DNA from: Patiriisocius_A hiemis
GTDB taxonomy: Bacteria; Bacteroidota; Bacteroidia; Flavobacteriales; Flavobacteriaceae
Direction: 5' to 3'
NCBI RefSeq assembly: GCF_031846325.1
Contig: NZ_JAVRHZ010000001.1
Location: 833,898-897,897, forward strand
Length of the DNA stretch: 64,000 nt
Shown here one piece after another: positions 1 to 8,399 of the stretch (the first letter of the stretch is position 1; every line of letters starts with the position of its first letter). Under the pieces are notes generated by a model. That model saw nothing but the letters and a program-made list of their open reading frames with translations. It made no database searches and was not told the DNA's origin. Made by a program: the position numbers and the translations under genes.

Positions 1-211
1 GCCTCTTGCATTAGCAGATTTTATAGGACTTGATGTTTGTTTATCTATATTAAATGTGATGTATGACGGTTTTAAAAACCCAAAATACGCACCTTGTCCC
101 CTACTTGTAAATATGGTAATGGCTGGTAAGCTAGGTAGCAAGAGTGGAGAAGGTTTTTATGACTATAGTGAAAACAGGAAAGCAGAAACAGTATCAAAAA
201 TGTTTCAATAA
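1..211 (+). CDS. 3-hydroxyacyl-CoA dehydrogenase, C-terminal end only (truncated by window edge)
   Basis: The reading frame is open from base 2 to a TAA at 209-211 and encodes the last 69 residues of a protein. The segment contains the ending typical of the C-terminal dimerisation domain of 3-hydroxybutyryl-CoA/3-hydroxyacyl-CoA dehydrogenases: a leucine-rich helix with DFIGLDV, then CPLLVNMV and the terminal GKLGSKSGEGFYDY signature. These enzymes oxidise the L-3-hydroxyacyl-CoA to the 3-ketoacyl-CoA with NAD(P). The NAD-binding half lies outside the window. The family is clear; the exact substrate is not. Confidence 0.85.
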   Translation, partial: PLALADFIGLDVCLSILNVMYDGFKNPKYAPCPLLVNMVMAGKLGSKSGEGFYDYSENRKAETVSKMFQ

Positions 212-278
212 TTAATCTAGTTTTCAGTTACTAATTAGAGTGGTACCTCTCGCTATTTTCAAAATATAAAATGACTAT

Positions 279-1517
279 ATGCCCAGAATAATCCCTTTTA
301 AAGCAGTTAGACCTACCCGAGACAAGGTAAGTCTTATTGCCGCTAGATCTTATGACAGCTATTCTGCTGCTCAGGTAGAAGCTAGATTAAGGGATAACCC
401 ATTTTCATTTTTACATATTATTAATCCTGGTTATAAATATGATAAGATAATTTCTGGAAAAGAGCGATACACCTTAGTAAAAAACAGATATCAAGAGTTT
501 AAAGAAGACGAGATTTTTATTCAAGATGAAAAAGAGTCTTTCTATGTCTACAAAATTGTAAATAGAGATGGTTTAGTTTTTCATGGAATTGTTGGTGCTG
601 CAAGTACACAAGATTATGAAAATGATACAATAAAGAAACATGAGGACACTATAGAATATCGCGAAGAGATTTTTAAAGAATACCTTGATACTGTAGGATT
701 TAATGCAGAACCTGTGTTACTAACCTACCCAGATAATGATGAAATTGCAGCGTTTATTGCTGAAGTAATAAAAGAAAGAGCAGAATATGAATTTACAACT
801 ACATATCGTGACACTCATTATTTATGGAAGGTAGATGATTCTAGTATCCTAAAAAAAATAAGTGGTATTTTTTCAGAAATGGACACTCTCTATATTGCAG
901 ACGGGCACCATAGATCTTCATCATCTTGTTTATTGGCAAAGTATAAAAAATCAAAAAATGAAAACCATCAAGGAGATGAGCCATATAATTATTTTATGAG
1001 CTATTTAATTCCAGAAAGTGATTTAAAAATTTACGAGTTCAATAGGTTAGTAAAAGACTTAAATGGATTAAGTAAAGAGGAGTTTTTAATTGCACTAGAT
1101 GCATCTTTCAGGATTGAAAACAGAGAGCAAGAATATTATAAGCCGTCTAAAAAGCACCATTTTAGCATGTACTTAGATGGTGATTTCTATTCCTTATACT
1201 TGAGGAAAGGAAGTTATGAGATTAATAACGCACTAGATGCCTTAGACACTCAAATTTTATATACTACAATCTTAGCTCCAATTTTGAATATTACTGATGT
1301 TAGAAACGACAAACGTCTAGACTATTCACATGGAAAAAAAGATTTAAGCTATGTAAAGAGTGTAGTTGATAAGGGTGAATTTCAAGTTGGATTTGGGTTA
1401 CTCCCAATAACAACAGAAGAGCTAAAAAAAATAGCAGACGAAGGTTTAAAAATGCCTCCAAAGAGTACATACATTGAACCTAAACTTAGAAGTGGTGTTA
1501 CTATTTACGAATTTTAG
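279..1517 (+). CDS. DUF1015 family protein
   Basis: A 412-residue soluble protein of the DUF1015 family, whose biochemical function is not established. Family marks are the N-terminal IIPFKAVRP, the NPGYKYDKI region, and the conserved ADGHHRSSSS box near residue 208, which resembles a catalytic or metal/phosphate-binding site. Length is normal for the family. The ATG start follows the previous stop by 67 bases, and yggS begins 11 bases after this gene ends, so the two are probably co-transcribed. In many bacteria DUF1015 genes lie near serine or D-lactate metabolism genes; nothing here supports a specific role. Confidence 0.85.
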   Translation: MPRIIPFKAVRPTRDKVSLIAARSYDSYSAAQVEARLRDNPFSFLHIINPGYKYDKIISGKERYTLVKNRYQEFKEDEIFIQDEKESFYVYKIVNRDGLVFHGIVGAASTQDYENDTIKKHEDTIEYREEIFKEYLDTVGFNAEPVLLTYPDNDEIAAFIAEVIKERAEYEFTTTYRDTHYLWKVDDSSILKKISGIFSEMDTLYIADGHHRSSSSCLLAKYKKSKNENHQGDEPYNYFMSYLIPESDLKIYEFNRLVKDLNGLSKEEFLIALDASFRIENREQEYYKPSKKHHFSMYLDGDFYSLYLRKGSYEINNALDALDTQILYTTILAPILNITDVRNDKRLDYSHGKKDLSYVKSVVDKGEFQVGFGLLPITTEELKKIADEGLKMPPKSTYIEPKLRSGVTIYEF

Positions 1518-1528
1518 AAAGAAAGAAC

Positions 1529-2182
1529 ATGATTGCAGAAAAAATAAAAACATTTAAAAATACTATTCCCGATACTGTTACACTTGTGGCAGTTTCAAAA
1601 ACTAAGCCAGCAAGTAAAATTTTAGAAGCATATAATACTGGACATCTTGTATTTGGAGAAAACAAAGTACAAGAAATGGAATCCAAGTGGCAGGAGCTTC
1701 CTAAAGATATAGAGTGGCACATGATTGGCCATGTACAACGAAACAAAGTTAAGTATATAGCTCCTTTTGTGAGCTTGGTTCATGCTGTAGATAGCCCAAG
1801 ACTTTTAAAGGAAATTAATAAACAGGCTAAAAAAAATGAGCGAGTTATAAAGTGTTTACTCCAAATAAAGATTGCTGAAGAAGATAGTAAATACGGGTTA
1901 AGTAAAGAGGATGCATTTGCTTTATTAGCTTCAGAAAATTATAAAAATTTTGAACATGTAAAAATTGTTGGATTAATGGGGATGGCAACTTTTACAGATG
2001 ACAAATTGCAAATTACTTCAGAATTTGAATCACTTAAAAAAACCTTTGAAGAGTTTAAAAAAGAAGACCCAAATATAGAAATCTTAAGTATGGGTATGAG
2101 TGGTGATTATACAATTGCCATAGAAAAAGGGAGTACAATGATACGTGTGGGAAGCGCTATTTTTGGAGAACGAAATTATTAA
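1529..2182 (+). CDS. yggS: YggS family pyridoxal phosphate homeostasis protein
   Basis: A 217-residue fold-type III PLP-binding protein (YggS/PLPBP), thought to hold and hand over pyridoxal phosphate and to influence amino-acid and vitamin B6 balance rather than to catalyse a reaction. The PLP lysine lies in VAVSKTKP near residue 25. Other family marks are FGENKVQE, WHMIGHVQRNK, GLMGMATF and the phosphate-binding SMGMSGDYTIAIEKGST. It is the second gene of a rightward run; the next gene begins 22 bases after its stop. Assignment to the family is secure. Confidence 0.93.
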   Translation: MIAEKIKTFKNTIPDTVTLVAVSKTKPASKILEAYNTGHLVFGENKVQEMESKWQELPKDIEWHMIGHVQRNKVKYIAPFVSLVHAVDSPRLLKEINKQAKKNERVIKCLLQIKIAEEDSKYGLSKEDAFALLASENYKNFEHVKIVGLMGMATFTDDKLQITSEFESLKKTFEEFKKEDPNIEILSMGMSGDYTIAIEKGSTMIRVGSAIFGERNY

Positions 2183-2204
2183 GAAAAGCATTTAAAAAGC
2201 ATAC

Positions 2205-3584
2205 TTGTACGCAATATTAGACATAGAAACCACAGGAGGTAAATACAACGAAGAGGGTATTACAGAAATTGCAATTTATCGTTTTGACGGATATCAAGTG
2301 GTAGATCAGTTTTCGAGCCTTATTAATCCAGAAAGACCCATTCAACCTTTTGTAGTTAATCTCACAGGCATAAGTAGTGATATGCTTCGTAATGCTCCAA
2401 AGTTTTATGAGGTAGCCAAACGTATAATTGAGATTACAGAGGGTGCTATCCTCGTAGCACACAATGCTAAGTTTGATAATAGAATTCTTACTACAGAGTT
2501 TGATAGACTGGGATATCAATTTGAGAAAGAAACTATTTGTACAGTAGAACTAGCAAAAAAATTAATTCCTGATCAAGAGTCATACAGTTTAGGGAAGCTG
2601 GTTAGATCGCTTGGTATTCCATTAAGTAACAGGCACAGAGCACAAGGAGATGCAAAAGCAACTGTTGCATTATTTAAAATGTTATTGGCAAAAGACACGA
2701 AGAAAGAAATTGTGTCAAAAATGGTGCGAAAAGACCCAAAAAGACAGCTAGAGCCTAAACTACTAGACCTCATTGAAACTGCTCCAAGATTGACTGGTGT
2801 TTACTACATGCATAATAAATCTGGTGAAATTATATACATAGGAAAAAGTAAAAACATTCAAAAAAGACTTACTCAGCACTTTACAAGCGACAATAAAAAA
2901 TCTAAAAGAATTCAACTTGAAGTACATTCAGTTACATATGAGCTAACAGGAAATGAACTTATTGCTTTGTTAAAAGAAAGTGCAGAGATTAAAACAAACA
3001 AACCAAAATATAATAGAGCCCTACGTAAAACTTTTTATAATAACCAATTAGTATCTTTTGTTGACCAAGATGGATATATAAACCTTAAGATAGAAAAAGC
3101 AAACACCCAAAATAAACCTATAATAACATTTACAAACTACCAACAAGCAAAGTCTTCCCTTTTTAAGATAACTGAAAAGTATGCTCTTTGCCAAAAACTC
3201 ACGGGACTTTATAAAACAAAATCAAGTTGTTTTTTATACACAATTAAAGAATGTTATGGTGCGTGTATAAATGAAGAGTCTAAAGAAACATATAATGCAA
3301 GGGTTAAAGACTTTCTAGATAAAAATAGCTATGCCAATCAAAACATGTTGATAATAGATAAGGGTAGAGATATTGATGAACGCTCTGTTATCTATATCGA
3401 AAATGGAGCGTATAAAGGTTTCGGTTTTTATAATTTAAACTTTCAGATTACAAATCCTGAGGTGCTAAAAAGTATTATAATTCATTCAAAAAATGATAGA
3501 GACTCGCAACACATCATTCAGTCATATATTAAAAAGAAGAAAGTTCTTAAAATAATCAACTTAGAGAAGAATACTGTAAATTGA
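2205..3584 (+). CDS. DEDDh 3'-5' exonuclease fused to GIY-YIG (UvrC/Cho-like) nuclease domain
   Basis: A 459-residue protein with two nuclease modules. Residues 1-165 form a DnaQ/epsilon-type exonuclease with the DEDDh set visible (D6, E8, D91, H144, D149). Residues about 193-280 form a GIY-YIG endonuclease domain (GVY at 198-200, YIG at 211-213), as in UvrC and Cho. The rest, to residue 459, resembles the part found in other exonuclease-Cho fusions. Family knowledge suggests a role in DNA repair or proofreading. The start is TTG, immediately before the first strand of the exonuclease fold; no ATG gives a complete domain. The preceding gene ends 22 bases upstream. Confidence 0.85.
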   Translation: MYAILDIETTGGKYNEEGITEIAIYRFDGYQVVDQFSSLINPERPIQPFVVNLTGISSDMLRNAPKFYEVAKRIIEITEGAILVAHNAKFDNRILTTEFDRLGYQFEKETICTVELAKKLIPDQESYSLGKLVRSLGIPLSNRHRAQGDAKATVALFKMLLAKDTKKEIVSKMVRKDPKRQLEPKLLDLIETAPRLTGVYYMHNKSGEIIYIGKSKNIQKRLTQHFTSDNKKSKRIQLEVHSVTYELTGNELIALLKESAEIKTNKPKYNRALRKTFYNNQLVSFVDQDGYINLKIEKANTQNKPIITFTNYQQAKSSLFKITEKYALCQKLTGLYKTKSSCFLYTIKECYGACINEESKETYNARVKDFLDKNSYANQNMLIIDKGRDIDERSVIYIENGAYKGFGFYNLNFQITNPEVLKSIIIHSKNDRDSQHIIQSYIKKKKVLKIINLEKNTVN

Positions 3585-3619
3585 GTTAATCTTACTATTT
3601 TTACTATAAATACCCACTT

Positions 3620-4483
3620 TTGGAAGCAACTACAAATAGTACATGGAGAAAAAAATTACATGAAATTATCTACGAAGCAGATACTCCTTCAGGTAAACTA
3701 TTCGACATTATATTACTAGTCTTAATTATTTTGAGTGTTATTTTTGTAATGCTCGAGAGTGTTAGTTCTATAGATTTAAAATATCACAATCTATTGTATA
3801 TAGGTGAGTGGATAATAACTATTTTCTTTACGTTAGAGTATATTGCAAGAATTATAACTGTTAAAAAACCATTCAGTTATATTTTTAGTTTCTACGGAAT
3901 TATAGACTTTTTATCTACAGTACCTCTATACCTTTCATTTATATTGGCAGGAAGCAATTATCTATTAACTGTAAGAGCGTTACGTCTTCTTAGAGTTTTT
4001 AGAATTTTAAAAATTACTCGATATGTAGGTGAATCAAACAAACTAATGAAGGCTTTAAGAGATAGCCGTCCTAAAATTTTGGTTTTCCTTTTTGCAGTCC
4101 TTATTATGTGTATAATATTTGGTACCCTTATTTATCTTATTGAAGGAGAACAAAGTGGTTTTAAAAGTATTCCTGTAAGTGTATATTGGTGTATTGTAAC
4201 ATTAACTACTGTTGGGTTTGGTGATATTGCACCGGTAACGCCTTTAGGCCAGTTTCTAGCTGCACTTATTATGATTACTGGTTATGGAATAATAGCTGTA
4301 CCTACAGGAATTGTAAGTGCAGAGTATACTAGAAATACCAAGCCTATTAAAATAGAGGATGAAGAATACGTGCATGTGAATACACAAATTTGTCAATCTT
4401 GCGGTACTGCTAAGCATAGAGATGATGCAAAATTTTGTCATAAATGTGGTGAAGCGTTACACCAAGCTGAAAATTTAGGCTAA
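3620..4483 (+). CDS. Voltage-gated potassium channel family protein with C-terminal zinc ribbon
   Basis: A 287-residue inner-membrane ion channel with six predicted transmembrane segments. An S4-like arginine ladder lies at about residues 119-134 and the pore loop carries the potassium selectivity filter TVGFGD at 197-202. After the last helix the protein has a short cytoplasmic tail ending in a CxxC...CxxC zinc ribbon (C258, C261, C273, C276), which the basic Kv family lacks. The start is TTG; an ATG start would cut into the first membrane segment. The TAA overlaps the ATG of miaA by one base, so translation is probably coupled. Confidence 0.88.
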   Translation: MEATTNSTWRKKLHEIIYEADTPSGKLFDIILLVLIILSVIFVMLESVSSIDLKYHNLLYIGEWIITIFFTLEYIARIITVKKPFSYIFSFYGIIDFLSTVPLYLSFILAGSNYLLTVRALRLLRVFRILKITRYVGESNKLMKALRDSRPKILVFLFAVLIMCIIFGTLIYLIEGEQSGFKSIPVSVYWCIVTLTTVGFGDIAPVTPLGQFLAALIMITGYGIIAVPTGIVSAEYTRNTKPIKIEDEEYVHVNTQICQSCGTAKHRDDAKFCHKCGEALHQAENLG

Positions 4484-5379
4484 TGAAAAAACCTACGCTC
4501 ATTTGCGTTGTTGGCCCAACAGCTATTGGTAAGACATCACTTGCAATATCACTAGCCAACCATTTTTCTACTGATATCCTCTCTGCAGATTCCCGTCAAT
4601 TTTATAAAGAAATGTCTATTGGCACAGCGGCACCTTCTTCTCAAGAACTTGAAGCTGCTAAGCATCATTTTATTCAACATAAAAGTATAACTGAAACATA
4701 TACCGTAGGAGCTTTTGAAAAAGACGCACTTTTAAAACTAGATAAACTTTATAGCAAAAAAGACTACGCTATACTTGTAGGCGGCTCTGGTTTATATATA
4801 GATGCAGTTACAAAAGGACTAGATACCTTTCCAAAAATAGCTCCAAACATTAGGGAAAAACTAAATATTGCTTTTAAAGAAAAGGGAATTAAATTTTTAC
4901 AAAGTGAATTAAAAGAAGTAGATCCAACTTATTATAATAAAGTAGATACACAAAACCCACATAGGTTAATAAGAGCATTAGAAGTGTATAAAAGTTCTGG
5001 TGAGCCCTATTCCTCTTTTCTTAATCAACCGAAACCAGAAAGGCCCTTTCAAACAATATATATAGGGCTAACAGCAGATAGGGAAAATGTTTATGATCGA
5101 ATCAATAAACGGGTAGATACTATGATTGCAAATGGGTTACTTAAAGAAGTTGAAAGTTTAGCTCCTTATAAAAACCACAATGCACTACAAACAGTAGGTT
5201 ACAGGGAGTTATTTCCTTTTTTTGATGGGAAAATTTCTTTAGATGAAGCTATTTCAGAAATAAAAAAGAATACTAGACGATTTGCTAAGAGGCAATATAC
5301 TTGGTTTAATAAAAATAGTGAGATAAAGTGGTTTGATTATAGAACTCCAGTTTTAGAAATAATTGATGCAATAGTCTAA
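4483..5379 (+). CDS. miaA: tRNA dimethylallyltransferase
   Basis: A 298-residue enzyme that transfers a dimethylallyl group to N6 of adenosine 37 in tRNAs reading codons that start with U. Visible marks are the P-loop GPTAIGKTS at 11-19, SADSRQFYKEM, VGGSGLYIDA, NPHRLIRALEVY and the C-terminal QTVGYRE and RRFAKRQYTWF signatures. The length is typical. Its ATG overlaps the stop of the channel gene, and its own stop overlaps by four bases the 3' end of the convergent deacylase gene. Assignment is secure. Confidence 0.96.
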   Translation: MKKPTLICVVGPTAIGKTSLAISLANHFSTDILSADSRQFYKEMSIGTAAPSSQELEAAKHHFIQHKSITETYTVGAFEKDALLKLDKLYSKKDYAILVGGSGLYIDAVTKGLDTFPKIAPNIREKLNIAFKEKGIKFLQSELKEVDPTYYNKVDTQNPHRLIRALEVYKSSGEPYSSFLNQPKPERPFQTIYIGLTADRENVYDRINKRVDTMIANGLLKEVESLAPYKNHNALQTVGYRELFPFFDGKISLDEAISEIKKNTRRFAKRQYTWFNKNSEIKWFDYRTPVLEIIDAIV

Positions 5380-5978
5380 AAACTTTTAAAAAGACCAACA
5401 TTCATTAATACAGAGTTAATACCTTCATTAGGAAGTTCTCTATCTAAATTACTTAAGTGTCTCCACCCCAGTTTATATTCAAGAGAAATATTAGTAAGTA
5501 AATTATAAGTAAAACCAAGAGCGATGTTGTCTGAAAAAATAAAACCAGGCACTTGTTTTGCAGGTCCTTTTTTAATATAGTGTGGCCCTACTCCAAGCAA
5601 ACCAAAGACTGAGATTTTTTTATTGGATAAATAAAGTCGTCCAAGTAAGGACAAATTAAGACCATACTCAAAAGAATTAGTAGCTGTAGGGGAATTGTTT
5701 TTTTTCCTAAAGCTCACAATATTGAACTGAGGAGTAAAAACACCTTCAAGTTCAAACTTTTGTTTTTTCAGAATTGTTCTATGGTAATTTATTTGAATAA
5801 GGTGTACATCATAGTCCAGATCAATATTTGCATTTAAAAAATCAAGCCCATAACTAGTTCCTAAACCATAAGAGAATCCAAGCTTATGCTTACTGCTGAA
5901 CTCTTTATTATGCTGGGCAAAAATAAAACTGGGGAGTAATAGAAATAAGATTAATTTCACGACATCAAGATATAGCAT
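5376..5978 (-). CDS. Acyloxyacyl hydrolase / lipid A 3-O-deacylase (PagL-like) outer membrane protein
   Basis: A roughly 200-residue protein with a signal peptide ending in FIFAQ followed by alternating beta strands, ending in a phenylalanine (GLFKSF), as expected of a small outer-membrane barrel. The PagL/acyloxyacyl hydrolase mark is WRHLSNLDRE...NEGIN in the last 40 residues, with the catalytic His-Ser pair. Such enzymes remove an acyl chain from lipid A. A longer frame starts with GTG at 5993, but that lies inside the rprY terminator stem, so ATG at 5978 or GTG at 5960 is preferred. It lies directly downstream of rprXY but behind a terminator. Confidence 0.75.
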   Translation of the reverse strand: MLYLDVVKLILFLLLPSFIFAQHNKEFSSKHKLGFSYGLGTSYGLDFLNANIDLDYDVHLIQINYHRTILKKQKFELEGVFTPQFNIVSFRKKNNSPTATNSFEYGLNLSLLGRLYLSNKKISVFGLLGVGPHYIKKGPAKQVPGFIFSDNIALGFTYNLLTNISLEYKLGWRHLSNLDRELPNEGINSVLMNVGLFKSF

Positions 5979-5986
5979 AAAAACAA

Positions 5987-6012
5987 AAAACACCCTAGAA
6001 AAAGGGTGTTTT
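5987..6012 (-). terminator. Rho-independent terminator after rprY
   Basis: The inverted repeat AAAACACCCT (5987-5996) / AGGGTGTTTT (6003-6012) has a six-base loop. On the minus strand a T-rich run follows. It lies 26 bases after the rprY stop, so it ends the rprXY transcript. Confidence 0.85.
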
Positions 6013-6037
6013 ATGACACTTTAGTTTATTCTTAAAA

Positions 6038-6754
6038 TTAGTTATCAACTTCATCTCTAACTACCAAACGGAATCCTTCTCCATGTATATTGATTATTTC
6101 TACACCGTCATCTTTACCAAGATATTTACGAAGTTTAGCAATATATACATCCATACTTCTAGAAGTAAAGTAGTTATCATCTCTCCATATTTTAGTTAAT
6201 GCTAATTCACGAGGCATTAAATCATTTTTATGAAGTGCTAATAGTCTTAACAACTCATTTTCTTTAGGAGATAATTTTACTGGATCTTCTTTTTTATAGG
6301 TTAAAAAACGAAGTTTTGAGTTTAGGAAAAAGTTTCCAATCTCGAACTCAAATTGTTTACTGTCTGCTATTGAATCTGTAGCCTTACGTTGAATTATAGC
6401 TTTTATTTTCATAAGCAATACCTCACTATCAAAAGGTTTGTTTAAGTAGTCGTCTGCTCCTACTTTATAGCCTTTTAATACATCCTCTTTCATTGCTTTT
6501 GCAGTTAAGAAAATAATTGGCACATCTTCATTCTTTTCACGAATCTCTTTGGCTAATGTAAAACCATCTTTATATGGCATCATTACATCAAGAATACAAA
6601 GATCAAAGTCGTCTTTTTTAAACTTTTCAAAACCTTCCATACCATTTTTGGCATGTGTTACGTCGTAATCATTCATGGCAAGGTAGTCTTTGAGTACCGT
6701 ACCAAAGTTTGGATCGTCTTCTACTAGAAGAATTTTTTTGTTTTCAGTTTCCAT
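6038..6754 (-). CDS. rprY: Response regulator RprY (OmpR/PhoB type)
   Basis: A 238-residue two-component regulator. Residues 1-120 are a receiver domain with the acidic pair E12-D13-D14, the phosphorylated D56 in CILDVMMP, and K106 in LNKPF. The remainder is an OmpR-type winged helix (KLSPKENELLRLL, RSMDVYIAKLRKYL, NIHGEGFRLV). It matches the RprY regulators of Bacteroidota, partners of RprX. The start lies four bases after the rprX stop, so the two are one operon. Its target genes cannot be read from the sequence. Confidence 0.92.
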   Translation of the reverse strand: METENKKILLVEDDPNFGTVLKDYLAMNDYDVTHAKNGMEGFEKFKKDDFDLCILDVMMPYKDGFTLAKEIREKNEDVPIIFLTAKAMKEDVLKGYKVGADDYLNKPFDSEVLLMKIKAIIQRKATDSIADSKQFEFEIGNFFLNSKLRFLTYKKEDPVKLSPKENELLRLLALHKNDLMPRELALTKIWRDDNYFTSRSMDVYIAKLRKYLGKDDGVEIINIHGEGFRLVVRDEVDN

Positions 6755-6758
6755 AATT

Positions 6759-8321
6759 TTAAGATATTAAGTGTAATTTAAGTGTAAATGTACTACCCTT
6801 GCCTTTTTCACTCTCAACGTAGATTTCTGCATCATGATCGTCGAGAATTCTTTTTACATAGGCAAGGCCAAGACCATGACCTTTAACGTTATGTACGTCT
6901 CCGGTATGTTCTCTATAAAATTTTTCAAATATTTTTTTCTGAACAGATTTTGTCATTCCCATTCCTTGATCTCTAATTTTTAAAACAATGCTGTTTTTTA
7001 CATTTTCTGTAAAAACATCAATCTTTGGCTCATCTTCAGAATACTTTATAGCATTGTCTAACAAATTTACAATTACATTGGTTAAATGCGATTCATTACC
7101 AAGTATTGAAGATTTTAATGCTCCAAAATGAGTTTTTACATACCCATTTCTATCTTCAACAATTAGACTAATGTGTGAGATTGCATCTTCTACTACATTG
7201 TGTAATTTAATACGTTCTTTCTGTAAATCTAATTCGTTTTTCTCTAGTTTAGAGATACGTAATACATTTTCTACTTGAGCATGCATACGTCTATTTTCGT
7301 CTTTAATCATTTTTAGATATCGCTCTAAAAACTCTTTATTATCTTTAACCTTAGGGTTTTTTAATGCATCAAGTGCTAAATTAATTGTAGCAATAGGTGT
7401 TTTAAACTCATGGGTCATGTTGTTTATAAAATCACTTTTAATTTGTGAAATCTGCCTTTGCTTAAAAATTTGGGATAATGCATTTGCAAATGTAAGTACA
7501 ATCACGCCTGTAAAAACAAGCGACAAAACTGCCATCCCTAAAATTTCATTTAATACAACCTTCCCTTTTCCTGGAAAACTCACCAATAAATCATACGTAG
7601 TATTTGCTTCTTCATTAACAAACAATGGTACTTCGTAGGTAGTCTTAGGATTTGGTTTAAACTTACTAGAACGTACTTTTGTTGCTAAACCTTTACTATA
7701 TACTGCAAACTCAAAATTAGAGTTCAAGTTATACTCATTAAGCGCGTGAGTAAGATATTCAGAAATTTCTTCTTTTGAAACTCTACGATGAATAGGCTGT
7801 TTTGCCGAAAGAATTTTATATTGCCTTTCAAATTGACTTAATTCGTAATCTTTTAACCTTGAAAAAGATTCATTAATGGTTTTAGTACTACCAGAACCGT
7901 CTACTCCATCATTTATTTTAGTGCTTGTTTGTCTATTAGTTATTTTTTTAAACTGAATGCTATCTAATTCTACATCCTGAAAGTTTGAAGAAAGTTTATA
8001 GTCCTCGGCTAAAATTCCGTCCGAAAAAATTACTGTTTCATTATCATCATTATTTCGAAAACTATATACCAGTTCACTTAAGCTTGCATTGGTGGGAGTA
8101 TCTAAGCTATCAATCAACCTACTATATACATTGTAATAGTCCTCTGCTTCTCTAATCTGAATTTTTTTTGCAACTGAAACTAAAATCTGACGGATGTTAA
8201 TAGATAATTGGTCTTCTTTTGTTTTGTATGAGTTTGATATCCAGTACCCTTGAACAAAAATAATCCCAAGTAAGGATAATGACATTAGAGCAATTAAGAG
8301 TGCAAAAAGCTTTTTGTTCAT
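6759..8321 (-). CDS. rprX: Sensor histidine kinase RprX
   Basis: A 520-residue inner-membrane kinase. A transmembrane helix near residues 7-27 and another at about 258-280 bracket a periplasmic sensor region of about 230 residues. The H-box histidine is H304 (THEFKTPIA), followed by N-box NLLDNAIKYSE and G-boxes DQGMGM and GHGLGLAYV of the ATPase domain. It phosphorylates RprY, encoded four bases downstream. A TATTTTTG promoter box ends five bases before the ATG, which would make the mRNA leaderless. The periplasmic region matches no ligand-binding family that I recognise. Confidence 0.92.
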   Translation of the reverse strand: MNKKLFALLIALMSLSLLGIIFVQGYWISNSYKTKEDQLSINIRQILVSVAKKIQIREAEDYYNVYSRLIDSLDTPTNASLSELVYSFRNNDDNETVIFSDGILAEDYKLSSNFQDVELDSIQFKKITNRQTSTKINDGVDGSGSTKTINESFSRLKDYELSQFERQYKILSAKQPIHRRVSKEEISEYLTHALNEYNLNSNFEFAVYSKGLATKVRSSKFKPNPKTTYEVPLFVNEEANTTYDLLVSFPGKGKVVLNEILGMAVLSLVFTGVIVLTFANALSQIFKQRQISQIKSDFINNMTHEFKTPIATINLALDALKNPKVKDNKEFLERYLKMIKDENRRMHAQVENVLRISKLEKNELDLQKERIKLHNVVEDAISHISLIVEDRNGYVKTHFGALKSSILGNESHLTNVIVNLLDNAIKYSEDEPKIDVFTENVKNSIVLKIRDQGMGMTKSVQKKIFEKFYREHTGDVHNVKGHGLGLAYVKRILDDHDAEIYVESEKGKGSTFTLKLHLIS

Positions 8322-8326
8322 AAGCC

Positions 8327-8334
8327 CAAAAATA
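8327..8334 (-). promoter_or_regulatory. Bacteroidota -7 promoter box (TATTTTTG) of rprXY
   Basis: An exact match to TAnnTTTG, with five bases between the box and the rprX ATG. No clear -33 TTG is visible at the usual distance. The predicted transcription start falls at or next to the start codon. Confidence 0.55.
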
Positions 8335-8339
8335 AGATT

Positions 8340-8377
8340 TTAACATTTAGGGGGTGTTCCTTTTAACCTAATGTTAA
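8340..8377 (-). repeat. Inverted repeat between coaE and rprX
   Basis: Arms TTAACATTTAGG (8340-8351) and CCTAATGTTAA (8367-8377) are complementary except for one unpaired base and flank a 15-base spacer. It lies just upstream of the rprX promoter box and downstream of coaE. On the minus strand it is followed by a moderately T-rich run, so it could end the coaE transcript or serve as an operator for rprXY. Confidence 0.5.
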
Positions 8378-8399
8378 CAAAATGAAAGATAGCTAAAAG

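Noticed and set aside
5979..5993. GTG at 5993 as the start of the PagL-like gene
   Set aside because: It lies within the rprY terminator stem and adds residues before a complete signal peptide.
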